Positions 6,286-14,702 of a stretch of DNA of 27,559 nt are shown here, in pieces. Both the position numbers and the translations under genes were made by a program. Source of the stretch: CAYXVF01 sp964468125 (GTDB taxonomy: Bacteria; Myxococcota; XYA12-FULL-58-9; CAYXVF01); assembly GCA_964468125.1 (NCBI GenBank), contig CAYXVF010000083.1:1-27559 (forward strand), read 5' to 3'. Numbering within the stretch: position 1 is the stretch's first letter; every line of letters starts with the position of its first letter. The notes beneath the pieces are model-generated. The model had not been told where the DNA came from and made no database searches. It worked only from the letters and a program-made list of their open reading frames with translations.

Positions 6286-8715
6286 CTAGGGCAAATGCCG
6301 AGCATAGGCGTCTCGGAGAGATTCGTCGGTCAGAATGTCCCGGGCGTCCACGAGAACCTGCTCGATCTCTTGGAGCTCCTCTTCGAGCTCATTGCGGATC
6401 GCCTCGGAGAAGCGCCCGTGGGAGAACTCGCGTTTGTTGCGGTCAAAGGCGCGTTCGACCTCGTAGGGAGTCGCCCGGCGGGACACGCCGAGGATGTGAA
6501 AGTAGTCCGCGTTCTTCACGTGCTCGTACTTTTCGCGGATCCGGGTGCGGTCGATGTCGTCCGCCGCGCTCGTTCCGTCTGGATTCACGCCCTCGATGCC
6601 GCGGACCAGCACCTCGACCGTGTCGGTCGCGAGCAGGCTCGCGAGGACGTGGTACACCCGCTGCGCGCCGAGCCCGGTAGAGAACACGATGTCTTCGATG
6701 TTGCGCGTGCCGTCGACGAGGCGGACCACCTGGCGCTCTTCCGGCGAAAAGCCCAAGTTCTCGACGTCCATCGTCGTGCCTTCCTTTGGTCCGAGGAGTG
6801 AGCTCGGGGCGCCAACGCGCTCGATCAGGCGTGGAAGGGTGTACTTGCGGCGGATCCCTTCTACGATCAGTGCTCGTGGGTGCAGGTCCAGCATGACCCG
6901 ATCGTCTTCCTCGGCGCGCTGCGGTACGAAACGAAACTCACCTTCCTCGAACTCGAACACGCTGAAAAGAACAGACTCTAATTGGCCTCGTACGACCTCG
7001 AAGAGCTCTTCTGGCTTCAGGTAGGACTCAGTGACGAGGTAGCTGGCGATTCGTCGCGGGCTCCGCAAGCCTTTGACGCGAACCTCCTGGTACTGGGCGC
7101 GGGTGATCTTGCCCTCGCGAAACAGGTATTCCTCCATGCGGTCATAGACCTGGCTGGAGAAGGCGTCCGCAGGATGCCCACGCTCGAAGAAGAGCGACTT
7201 CTGGTGATGGTGAGAGGAAAGCTCCACTTGACCGGTGACCTGGCGTCTCCAGATGTCGTGAAGAACCGTGGCGATATCGTAGTTCTTGTCGAAGCTGCCG
7301 CGTTCGGGCTGCATTGGGCGGATCCCACCGGGGAGCTCTCGGGCTGGAATGGCGTCTTCGAAGATTCGCTCGTCGACGAGCGGACGGTTGGCCGCCAGGC
7401 CCGCCGCTGCGCGCTCCTGTGCTTCTCGTTCCTTTCGGAGCCGCTCCTCTTCGAGCCGCTCCCGGCGTTCATTGGCGATTCGTATCGCCTCCTCCCGGCG
7501 TCGCTCCTCTTCCTCGCGGCGCTCACGCTCCTCCTCTTCGCGTCGTCGTTTCTCCTCTTCCTCCCGGCGGGCCCGTTCTTCCTCGAGCCGTCGCCGCCGC
7601 TCCTCGGCCTCGCGCTGGCGCTGCTCCTCCGCCTCGCGCTCGATTCGCTCTTCTTCCTCGCGGCGCTTTCGCTCCTGTTCTTCGCGCCGCCGGTCTTCTT
7701 CCTCGCGGCGCTTTCGTTCCTGTTCTTCGCGCCGCCGGTCTTCTTCCTCGCGGCGCTTTCGTTCCTCTTCTTCNNNNNNNNNNNNNNNNNNNNNNNNNNN
7801 NNNNNNNNNNNNNNNNNNNNNNNNNNNNNNNNNNNNNNNNNNNNNNNNNNNNNNNNNNNNNNNNNNNNNNNNNTTTCGTTCCTGTTCTTCGCGCCGCCGG
7901 TCTTCTTCCTCGCGGCGCTTTCGTTCCTGTTCTTCGCGCCGCCGGTCTTCTTCCTCGCGGCGCTTTCGTTCCTCTTCTTCACGAAGCGCGCGGTCCTCCT
8001 CTTCGCGACGTTGCCGTTCTTCGGCTTCCGCCCTGGCTCGCGCTTCGATCTCCGCCGCCATCGCCGCTTCCTGCTCGTTGATTTTGGCGAGGAGCGCATC
8101 CGAGGCGTCGGCGAGGGAGTCGTCTGGGGCGTTTGGGCTCAGCGGCGCCGATTCTATTTCCTCCCGGGGAGGCAGCTGGTCGCCGGAGGAGAACTGCTCG
8201 AAGTCGGACAGGTCCATCTTCGGTAGCATCGCGGTCGGCTGCGTATCCATCGCGCCGAGGTCCCGAGGCCCGTCGTCTGCTTCGGTCGTGTCATCGTCGA
8301 AGGGAGCCGGGGCGGATGTGGTGGAAGCCGCCGCGGGGCTCACCCCGGGGCCGAGATAGGTTTGCACTTTCGCGAGGATCTTCGAGAGCTCGAGCGGGTG
8401 CGCGAAGAAATAGTCACCGCCAAAGGAGAGGGCGTCGCTCGGGCTTTGGACCAAGTCGCGGGTTTCGCCGTGGCCGATGAAGATGATCGGGACGATCGCG
8501 CCGTCTGGGATCTCCCGAATCGCGTCGCACACGGCGAAGGCCCGAGGCGAGCCGAGGGTCAGAAAGACCAGCTCCGGCTTGATGATCTCGAATTGTTCTT
8601 CAGGCTCGTCGTCGTAGAGGATCGCGACCGGAGCATAGCCGCCCTCCTCAAGGGCGTCCGCGAGCGCATCGAGGCTGCGGCGTTCGTCGTCGACGACGAG
8701 GATCGACTTGTCCAT
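6286..8715 (-). CDS. Pseudo-receiver / long charged helix / DUF4388 / J-like protein
   Basis: Four parts in order. (1) A receiver-like domain, residues 1-124 (MDKSILVVDDE), whose phosphorylation site has T53 instead of Asp, H106 instead of the conserved Lys and G81 instead of Thr/Ser, so phosphotransfer is unlikely. (2) An acidic, Pro-rich linker and then a very long Glu/Arg/Lys helix built on a 15-residue repeat (KRREEEDRRREEQER). (3) A DUF4388-type region (GSFDKNYDIATVL, TGQVELSS, SLFFERGHPADAF), encoded at about 7310-6570 and common in myxobacterial regulators. (4) A C-terminal J-like domain (YFHILGVSRRATPYEVERAF to the end), lacking a clear HPD motif. The length as read is 809 residues, but a 100-N gap lies in the repeat, so the true length is unknown. 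I chose ATG 8715 because the upstream extension is not receiver-like. It probably acts as a cytoplasmic scaffold or signalling adaptor; the partner is unknown. Confidence 0.88.
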   Translation of the reverse strand: MDKSILVVDDERRSLDALADALEEGGYAPVAILYDDEPEEQFEIIKPELVFLTLGSPRAFAVCDAIREIPDGAIVPIIFIGHGETRDLVQSPSDALSFGGDYFFAHPLELSKILAKVQTYLGPGVSPAAASTTSAPAPFDDDTTEADDGPRDLGAMDTQPTAMLPKMDLSDFEQFSSGDQLPPREEIESAPLSPNAPDDSLADASDALLAKINEQEAAMAAEIEARARAEAEERQRREEEDRALREEEERKRREEEDRRREEQERKRREEEDRRREEQERXXXXXXXXXXXXXXXXXXXXXXXXXXXXXXXXXXEEEERKRREEEDRRREEQERKRREEEDRRREEQERKRREEEERIEREAEEQRQREAEERRRRLEEERARREEEEKRRREEEERERREEEERRREEAIRIANERRERLEEERLRKEREAQERAAAGLAANRPLVDERIFEDAIPARELPGGIRPMQPERGSFDKNYDIATVLHDIWRRQVTGQVELSSHHHQKSLFFERGHPADAFSSQVYDRMEEYLFREGKITRAQYQEVRVKGLRSPRRIASYLVTESYLKPEELFEVVRGQLESVLFSVFEFEEGEFRFVPQRAEEDDRVMLDLHPRALIVEGIRRKYTLPRLIERVGAPSSLLGPKEGTTMDVENLGFSPEERQVVRLVDGTRNIEDIVFSTGLGAQRVYHVLASLLATDTVEVLVRGIEGVNPDGTSAADDIDRTRIREKYEHVKNADYFHILGVSRRATPYEVERAFDRNKREFSHGRFSEAIRNELEEELQEIEQVLVDARDILTDESLRDAYARHLP
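7651..7980 (-). repeat. 45-bp coding tandem repeat (15-residue ER/K helix unit)
   Basis: Full units lie at 7651-7695, 7696-7740 and 7903-7947, with partial or diverged units at 7741-7773, 7874-7902 and 7948-7980. Units are almost identical at the DNA level (7651-7695 differs by one base), unlike the more diverged Glu/Arg codons around them, which points to recent copy-number change. The unit encodes KRREEEDRRREEQER, with opposite charges spaced as in a stable single alpha-helix. Confidence 0.9.
7774..7873. other. Assembly gap (100 N)
   Basis: Exactly 100 unknown bases, the usual placeholder for a gap of unknown size, flanked on both sides by the 45-bp repeat. The assembler most likely could not resolve the repeat number. 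The reading frame happens to continue across the placeholder, but this says nothing about the true length. Confidence 0.97.
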
Positions 8716-8800
8716 CCCGGGATTCCGATACCTTTGCGCGAAAAGTGCGCCTGGAATTACAGCAGAAAGCGGGCTCCCAGACCACTTTCTACCCACCGCC

Positions 8801-9928
8801 CTAGAATCCGGGGGCTTCTCGCCAAATGTAGACGTAGCCCCACCAGAGGCTCATGGGCTCACCTGCGGGGCCATCGTCTTTGTTCGAGCCGAGGGTGACG
8901 GCGCGGATGCGGTCCTGGTCGCCGTTGCTCGTCTGGTTGCTGATCCCGGTTTCCTCGTAGTGGAGCACGCCATCGATCCAGAGGCGCATCAACCCGTTCG
9001 AGGCCGACGAAGGCTGCGAGTGCCGAAATTGCAGTCGGACCTGATGCCACTCACCGTCCCAGAGCTCCGCCGCGGTGAGCCCGTCGACCCGTCTTTCGTC
9101 GTTCTCGCCGGCGTTTGTACCCGCCGCGCGCATGACCACCGAGTGCTCGGGCCCCACATCGGACCCCACCTTGAGCTCCCAGCGCAGCGTGTTGTCCTGC
9201 TCGGTGTTGCAGAAGAGCAATTTGTGATCGTTTGGCGGGCAGGCGCCGTTGGTCGTGCGAAAGTTCGGTGACCAGCGCAGCGCCGCTTCGACCCATACCT
9301 CCGGCACGTTCTCAGGCAGTCGAATCTGTCGACCGACGAAGAGCGTGTTGCAGCCGTCGCCACCGTGGTTGTAGTCGTAGCGCATCGAGCGCCCGCGACC
9401 GGGCGGCGCGACCGCGTCGTCGAGCTCGATCGCCGAGTTGGCGCTGCTGCCGCCGCTCGGATCGTCCTCGCCACAGGCGAAGGTCCCGCAATCCGCCAGA
9501 AGATCGTCGCTGTCGACATAGCCGTCGAATCCCACCCGAAGCCAAGGCTCGGCGAGCACGGAAACCGCCGCTTCGCCGCTCACGCCTCCATCGCTCGCGG
9601 TAACGGTCCCCGCTCCAATCGCGTCCCCGGCGGTGAAGAGTCCATCGTCGGAGATCGTGCCGGTCGTCGCCGACCAGCTCTCCTCGATGTCGAGCGGTTG
9701 GCCGATCTGGTTGAAGCCTTCGGCGGTGAACTGTTGCTCATCGCCGGGGAAGAGGGTTGCGCTGCGGGGAGTGACGCGGATCTCGGTCAGGATCTCCTGC
9801 TCGGGTCGGTCTTCCGGCAGGTCGACGGGATTCGTGGATTGATTCACTTCGCCCTGGCATCCTGCCGCGATGCACAGAAGCAGCACGTGGACGATGTGAA
9901 CGTTCGATTTGGCGTTTCGATGAACCAA
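8801..9928 (-). CDS. Secreted lipoprotein: Ig-like domain plus lectin/glucanase-like domain
   Basis: A 375-residue exported protein. The N-terminus (about 1-24) is a lipoprotein-type signal ending AAGC, with C24 as the candidate lipid site; the -3 position is Ala rather than Leu, a relaxed box. Residues about 48-126 resemble a bacterial Ig-like (BIG_2-type) domain: IRVTPRSATLFPGDEQQFTA, then WSATTGTISDDGLFTAG and GTVTAS. The rest looks like a concanavalin-type jelly roll as found in polysaccharide lyases and glucanases: WVEAALRWSPNFRTT, GEWHQVRLQFRHS, MRLWIDGVLHYEETG and a closing SLWWGYVYIWREAP. Several Cys (CGTFACG, C...GACPPND, LLFCNT) may form disulfides. I see no assured catalytic set, so it may bind rather than cut a glycan. 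It is divergent from a similar protein at 10114. Confidence 0.8.
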   Translation of the reverse strand: MVHRNAKSNVHIVHVLLLCIAAGCQGEVNQSTNPVDLPEDRPEQEILTEIRVTPRSATLFPGDEQQFTAEGFNQIGQPLDIEESWSATTGTISDDGLFTAGDAIGAGTVTASDGGVSGEAAVSVLAEPWLRVGFDGYVDSDDLLADCGTFACGEDDPSGGSSANSAIELDDAVAPPGRGRSMRYDYNHGGDGCNTLFVGRQIRLPENVPEVWVEAALRWSPNFRTTNGACPPNDHKLLFCNTEQDNTLRWELKVGSDVGPEHSVVMRAAGTNAGENDERRVDGLTAAELWDGEWHQVRLQFRHSQPSSASNGLMRLWIDGVLHYEETGISNQTSNGDQDRIRAVTLGSNKDDGPAGEPMSLWWGYVYIWREAPGF

Positions 9929-10101
9929 TGTGATCCTCGCGTTCGAGCTCCCTCGACCTTCCTCCGTTCATAACGAGACCCCCTCGTCAACGGTACGGCC
10001 CTGAACGCGCTGTGCGCGTGAGAAAAACGCCGATCTGCTCGCCTGTTCCAGGTCCGGCTTCACGTTCCCAGGCCAAATATGCCATGCGCGAGGCTCGATC
10101 C

Positions 10102-10116
10102 GGAGGAACGCAAGTG
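10102..10116 (+). promoter_or_regulatory. Ribosome binding site fixing a GTG start
   Basis: GGAGG at 10102-10106 is followed after 7 nt by GTG at 10114. In-frame ATG codons farther upstream (10012, 10081) lack such a site, and the GTG start gives a protein that begins directly with a signal peptide. This decides the start of the downstream gene. Confidence 0.8.
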
Positions 10117-11295
10117 AGACGGTTGACGATTCTGTTAGGGGTTGCCGCGGCGAGCCTCGCCTGCGCCAAGCAAGGCACGGTGAGCTCGCCCAACGAGTCG
10201 ACGGCGCCGAGTGGCAACAATCAGAATGCTGGCGAGGCGTCGAGCGAGGCACCGAGTGCGCCGGTGATCGCCGCCGCGACGCTCTCTTCGCCCGAGTCCC
10301 TCTGCGAACGTTCAACGACGATCCTGTGCGAAGACTTCGAAAGCGATGAGCGCGGCAGCTGGAGCGATTACGCAGACGACGGGTTTGTCGTACGGCCTGA
10401 CGAAGGTCTTCGGGGCCACGCGATTCGCCAGCGCTATGCGCTCGGTCAGGTGGACTCGGGCTACCTCGGTTTCTTCTTCGGCGACCACCCGAAGGGCGCG
10501 GACGCCCGCGCGGGGGAGCACTTCGACGAAGTCTTCCTGCGCTGGTATCACCGCTTTGCCCCTGACTGGCCAGGCGAGTATCCGCCAAAGATGGCCCGCT
10601 TGCGAAGCCACTATGTGTCCTGCGATTGGTGCTTTGCTTGGGCCGAGCATTTTTGGCTCAGCGAGTCCGGGGTTGCGAACTCCGATCCCTTCAGCCGCAT
10701 CCCGAGTCCGGCAGGCGCGGCCTACGTCGACGACTCGCGCTGGCTCGGACGGGTCGCGAGCACCCTCGACCTATCGATGCGCGACGGCGAGTGGGTCGCC
10801 CTAGAAATGCGCGTTCGACTCAATACCCCGGGGCAGGACGACGGACAGGTCACCTTCTGGGCCGATGGCGAGGTGGTCCTCGACCGCAGCGGACTCAACT
10901 TCCGCGGCGCCTATGATGAGACCGGCATCAATGTCGCGATGATCGATACCTACTGGAACGGCGGGTCACCCGCGGAAGGACTCGACCGGTGGTATGACAA
11001 TGTCGTGATCGCCACCGAGCGGGTCGGCTGCGCCGAATTCACCGTCAGCAAGGACCCTCTGGCCGAACAGAGCGCCTGGTCCGTCGAGATCAGGGAGGGC
11101 GAGGTTGAGGAGCCGGTCTGGAGCACGGGGACCCTCGAGGGGGACGGGAGCCGAGTGGCGATCTCCGAGACGACCGGCACCTTCGCCGAGGACGCGTCTC
11201 CCTGCATCCGCCCGGACGGGGACTATCGCGTGCGCGCCCGTCACGCGCGCGATGGGACCTGGTCGGCCTGGTCCGAGTGGCGACCGCTCTTCTGA
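10114..11295 (+). CDS. Secreted probable lipoprotein, lectin/polysaccharide-lyase-like
   Basis: A 393-residue exported protein starting at GTG 10114. The signal MRRLTILLGVAAASLAC has a relaxed lipobox, with the Cys at residue 17. A Ser/Ala/Pro/Asn-rich linker follows to about residue 60. The main domain opens with LCERSTTILCEDFES, a common beginning of concanavalin-type proteins, and continues with FDEVFLRWYHRFAPDWPGEYPPK, GEWVALEMRVRLNTPG, VTFWADGEVVLDRSG and DRWYDNVVIATERVGC, the strand pattern of a glucan or alginate lyase-like jelly roll. About 85 C-terminal residues (WSVEIREGEVEEPVW to WSAWSEWRPLF) look like a fibronectin III-type module. It shares overall layout with the divergent gene at 8801-9928. 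The ligand is unknown and active-site residues cannot be assigned. Confidence 0.82.
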   Translation: MRRLTILLGVAAASLACAKQGTVSSPNESTAPSGNNQNAGEASSEAPSAPVIAAATLSSPESLCERSTTILCEDFESDERGSWSDYADDGFVVRPDEGLRGHAIRQRYALGQVDSGYLGFFFGDHPKGADARAGEHFDEVFLRWYHRFAPDWPGEYPPKMARLRSHYVSCDWCFAWAEHFWLSESGVANSDPFSRIPSPAGAAYVDDSRWLGRVASTLDLSMRDGEWVALEMRVRLNTPGQDDGQVTFWADGEVVLDRSGLNFRGAYDETGINVAMIDTYWNGGSPAEGLDRWYDNVVIATERVGCAEFTVSKDPLAEQSAWSVEIREGEVEEPVWSTGTLEGDGSRVAISETTGTFAEDASPCIRPDGDYRVRARHARDGTWSAWSEWRPLF

Positions 11296-11306
11296 GAGGT
11301 CACTCG

Positions 11307-11337
11307 TCTCACTCGGCGCTGGCTCGATCCGGTGAGA
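11307..11337. terminator. Possible shared hairpin between convergent genes
   Basis: In the 48-nt gap between two convergent stops, TCTCAC-T-CGG (11307-11316) pairs with CCGGTGAGA (11329-11337), a 9-bp stem with one bulged base and a 12-nt loop. No U-tract is present, so any terminator role is modest. Confidence 0.4.
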
Positions 11338-11343
11338 TGCACC

Positions 11344-13791
11344 CTAGAGCATGCTGATCGGATCGACGTCCAAGATTTGCCGGGTTTGTGGGTCGTCAAA
11401 ACGAGGGGCGCGCGAAAGGAGCACGTGAAGCGCCTGGCGATCGGTGGACTTGAGCAGCACCTGAAAGCGCCAGAGGCCTTTGATGCGCGCGATCGGGCTC
11501 GGTGCGGGCCCCAGCACCTCGGTGTGCGGCCCGGCTCCATCGCGCAAGGCTTCGGCGACGGTTGCGGCCACACGCAGCGCGCGCGATTCGCTCTGGGACT
11601 CGAAACGCATCAGCGCCAAGTGCGCATAAGGCGGGTAGACCAGCTCCTCGCGCCAGGCGAGCTCTTCTTTCACGAAGCTGCGGTAGTCGTGCTGGGCTGC
11701 CCAGGCGACCGCGTAGTGCTCCGGGTCGTAGGTTTGGACCAGCACGCGCCCGGCCTTTTGCCCTCGGCCGGCGCGTCCGGAAACCTGCGTGAGCAGCTGA
11801 AAAGTGCGCTCGGCGGCGCGAAAATCCGGAAAGTTCAAGCCCGCGTCCGCGTTCAACACCCCCACGAGCGTGACACCCGGAAAATCGTGCCCTTTCGCCA
11901 CCATCTGGGTGCCGATGAGTACGCGAGCATCGCCCGCCGCGAAGCGAGCGAGGGCGCCCTCGAGGTCCGCGCGCGTGCGGATTGTGTCCCGGTCCAGCCG
12001 TACGGCCGTCAATCCTGGGAGTAGGTTTTCGAGCTCGCTTTGGATCCGCTCCGTACCGAGGCCGCCCGTATCCAACTTGTGACTGTGACAGCTCGGACAT
12101 TCATCGACCGTGCGCTCTTCATAGCCGCAGTAGTGGCAGGCGAGCACGTCGCGCTTGCGGTGGAGAGTCAGGGACACGTCGCAGCTCGGGCATCGAAACG
12201 CGAAGCCACAGTCGTCGCACGACACGCTCGAGGCGTAGCCCCGACGGTTCAGGAAGAGCACCGCTTGCTCGTCACGGTTCGCGGTGAGCTCGAGCGCCTG
12301 GTGCAGCTCCTCGGAAAAGATCCCCTCGCCAACGCGCGTCGCATGTTTGAGGTCCACCCGTTCGACCGGCGGCAGAGGCCGGGCAGACACCCGGTTGGGC
12401 AGCTGGAGTCGGCGGTAACGCTCAGCCTGTGCGTTGAAGTGCGTTTCGATCGACGGCGTTGCTGAGCCCAGCACCACCACCGCGCCTTCCAGGCGTGCAC
12501 GAACGACCGCGAGGTCCCGCGCGTTGTAGCGCGGCGTCTCTTCCTGCTTGAAAGACGTCTCGTGCTCTTCGTCGACGACGATGATCCCAACCCCCTCCAA
12601 GGGCAGAAACAGCGCGCTTCGCGCCCCCAGCCCGATTCGAGCTTTGCCCTTGGCGACCCGTTCCCATTCGTCTCGGCGCTCTGCGTTGGTCAAACCGGAG
12701 TGAAAGGTCGCCACCTGGTCCCCAAAGCGTGAGCGGAAGCGCCGGCCGAGCTGCGGCGTCAGCGCGATCTCTGGCACGAGGACCAGTGCGTTCTTCCCGG
12801 CGGCGAGCGCATGCTCAATTGCTCGAAGGTAGACCTCCGTTTTACCGCTACCGGTGACGCCTTCGAGCAGGTAGCTCGAAAACGCATTGGCATCGAGGGC
12901 GCCCGTCAGAGTCGCGATCGCCGCGGCCTGCTCGACCGTTGGCTCAGGCGCGACTGAAACCGTCTCCGGCGACTCGTGCGGCTTCAGTCGTTGCTCGACC
13001 TCGACACGCTCGAGGAGCCCTTTTTTCTCGAGGATGCGCAGCCGGCTGTAGGCGGACTTGTCCCGCGAGGCGAGGACGCTCGCAAGGACGGGGCCGCCGG
13101 CAGGAATGGTGTCCAGGAGAGTGCGCGCAGCATCGCTGAGTTTGTCCGGGAGCTCGCATTCCGTGCGCCGGTAGGCGATCGCGCGACGGGGACCCTGACG
13201 CTTCTTCCGAAGCTGCTCGAGCCATCCTTTGTCGATGTGCTTTTTGAGTCGAGTCGTGGCGGAGCGTCGGGACCAACCGAGGTCGCGTTCGCAGGCGGCT
13301 ACGGTGAAGCCCTTGGGAAAGCGTGAGGCGAGCTCCAAGAGCGATCGGTCACGCTCTTTGACCGCGCCCAGCTCGAGTTGGCGCTGACCGGCCTCGGTGA
13401 GCGCGTAGCGGGCGGAGGCCACCCGTGCACTCGCGGGAAGAGCGCTCGCCAACAGCTCGCCCGGAGGAACATGGTAGTAGCGCGCCGCAAAGAGGATGAG
13501 CTGCATCAACGACGACGGAACCCGCGGCCGCTCACTGTCGACCCCGATCACGTCTTTCAGCTTTATGCCCTCCGGCGCCGCTCCTCGCTCGATTGCGGCG
13601 ACGTAGCCACGCGTCTTGCGCTTTCCGAGAGGCACGCGTACCGGCGTCCCCACCGTGAGGAGCTCCGCGAGCTCGTTCCCGATGCGATAGTCCAAGACGT
13701 TCAGTGGCTCACTGACAACCACCTGAGCGCGAAGGATCTCATCGGGGTTTTCAGCCTGGCCAAAGAGCGGCAGCGCCTGCTCTTCGGCCAT
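11344..13791 (-). CDS. priA: Primosomal protein N' (replication restart helicase PriA)
   Basis: PriA recognises stalled forks, unwinds with 3'-5' polarity and reloads the replicative helicase. The 815-residue protein (E. coli PriA has 732) shows an N-terminal DNA-binding region, Walker A GVTGSGKT (311-318), Walker B DEEH (407-410), the motif GSATPS (442-447), and the zinc-binding block with eight Cys in four pairs (C525/C528, C534/C537, C552/C555, C565/C568). Helicase motifs V and VI follow (GTQMVAKGHDFPGVTLVGVLNAD and QVSGRAGRG). About 130 residues between the N-terminal domain and Walker A contain winged-helix-like segments. I chose ATG 13791, which overlaps the upstream stop as TGATG and so suggests coupling to the LolA-like gene; the longer open frame lies inside that gene. 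Confidence 0.96.
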   Translation of the reverse strand: MAEEQALPLFGQAENPDEILRAQVVVSEPLNVLDYRIGNELAELLTVGTPVRVPLGKRKTRGYVAAIERGAAPEGIKLKDVIGVDSERPRVPSSLMQLILFAARYYHVPPGELLASALPASARVASARYALTEAGQRQLELGAVKERDRSLLELASRFPKGFTVAACERDLGWSRRSATTRLKKHIDKGWLEQLRKKRQGPRRAIAYRRTECELPDKLSDAARTLLDTIPAGGPVLASVLASRDKSAYSRLRILEKKGLLERVEVEQRLKPHESPETVSVAPEPTVEQAAAIATLTGALDANAFSSYLLEGVTGSGKTEVYLRAIEHALAAGKNALVLVPEIALTPQLGRRFRSRFGDQVATFHSGLTNAERRDEWERVAKGKARIGLGARSALFLPLEGVGIIVVDEEHETSFKQEETPRYNARDLAVVRARLEGAVVVLGSATPSIETHFNAQAERYRRLQLPNRVSARPLPPVERVDLKHATRVGEGIFSEELHQALELTANRDEQAVLFLNRRGYASSVSCDDCGFAFRCPSCDVSLTLHRKRDVLACHYCGYEERTVDECPSCHSHKLDTGGLGTERIQSELENLLPGLTAVRLDRDTIRTRADLEGALARFAAGDARVLIGTQMVAKGHDFPGVTLVGVLNADAGLNFPDFRAAERTFQLLTQVSGRAGRGQKAGRVLVQTYDPEHYAVAWAAQHDYRSFVKEELAWREELVYPPYAHLALMRFESQSESRALRVAATVAEALRDGAGPHTEVLGPAPSPIARIKGLWRFQVLLKSTDRQALHVLLSRAPRFDDPQTRQILDVDPISML

Positions 13792-14540
13792 CAGGGGAGC
13801 TCGAAGAGGGACTCGGGAAGTCGTTCGTTCGTGCGGATTTCGTTGAGAACGCTCCGGCGCAGGAGCTCGCCGTTTCGGTAGGTCTCGATCACCTCCGGAA
13901 ACCACGCCCCGCCCGCCGGCGATCCCCACCCTGTGAATCGGCTCTCGTAGCGGACGCGGGAGCCGCCCTCGTTCACGAACGTCACCCATCGCACGGGCTG
14001 ATTCTCTTCGCGATCGATCCACAGCTGCGCCTTGTTCGGCTCCCAGGCCTTCGCTCCGATGATGAACGCGGTCTCGCGGACGTCTTCACCGTAGATCCCG
14101 AGGGAGACAATCTTCGTATCTACGCCTGAGCTCTTTAGCAGAGACATCAGACGACCGGTGCGTTCCCCGTCTCCTTCTCCCCGGGGCATCAAGAGCGTTG
14201 CGAGCATGTCGGTGGACGGCCCTTTCAGCGACGCGATGCTCGACTCAGGGCCACCGGCGCGTTTGCCTTCCTTCTCAATGTAGATCCGCGTCCCGTCCGG
14301 ACGCTCCTGCACGAGGCGCAGACGCTCAGGGGCCTTCAGGTAGATCCGTTCTTCCACCGGTGAATCGATGCCTTCGATGTCGGCGGTGAGCTGGGCCGTC
14401 AGGTCTTCGAGTCGCAGCTTGGCCCGGCGCGCGGACATGTTCTCCAGCAATTGAATGCTCGGCGGCAGGTACGACCAAGCGTCGGTGCTGACGGCCATCG
14501 CCGTGAGCAGGACGAGGCAGAAGGTGAATCGTCGCTTCAT
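13791..14540 (-). CDS. LolA/LppX-like outer-membrane lipoprotein-sorting protein
   Basis: A 249-residue exported protein with a Sec signal peptide (MKRRFTFCLVLLTAMAVSTDAWS, about 1-23, no lipobox Cys). The mature part has the half-barrel pattern of LolA/LolB-type carriers: LEDLTAQLTADIEG, EERIYLKAPERLRLVQERPDG, a middle helix region, then KAQLWIDREENQPVRW, RVRYESRFTGWGSPAGGAWFPEVIETYRNGE and a closing strand. Such proteins bind acyl chains in the periplasm. It is larger than E. coli LolA (about 200 residues), and similar proteins of unknown role are common in Deltaproteobacteria. The stop overlaps the priA start by one base, but the two products work in different places, so the pairing is probably operon economy. 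The family call is fair, the precise role open. Confidence 0.75.
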   Translation of the reverse strand: MKRRFTFCLVLLTAMAVSTDAWSYLPPSIQLLENMSARRAKLRLEDLTAQLTADIEGIDSPVEERIYLKAPERLRLVQERPDGTRIYIEKEGKRAGGPESSIASLKGPSTDMLATLLMPRGEGDGERTGRLMSLLKSSGVDTKIVSLGIYGEDVRETAFIIGAKAWEPNKAQLWIDREENQPVRWVTFVNEGGSRVRYESRFTGWGSPAGGAWFPEVIETYRNGELLRRSVLNEIRTNERLPESLFELP

Positions 14541-14702
14541 TGGGACCCACCGCTAGCAGACATCGTGCCGCCTCCGCAACGCGCCCCGAGCGCCTCTTCC
14601 CTGGGGCCCGCGCGCGTGGGTTCTACGGACTGAAGAGACGGTGCGCGCATTCTCAGCGAGCGGCGAAGGCGTTCCGGGTGGCCAGCGCGGCTACGCCTTG
14701 CT

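Noticed and set aside
7651..7980. Regular repeats resembling a CRISPR array
   Set aside because: Units are 45 bp, contiguous without spacers and in frame with a coding helix; no cas genes are present.
6982..8226. Long plus-strand open frame, hydrophobic and Phe/Leu-rich
   Set aside because: It is the complement of the Glu/Arg coding repeat; the hydrophobic residues are an artefact of reading GAA/CGC codons backwards, and the minus-strand gene has recognised domains.
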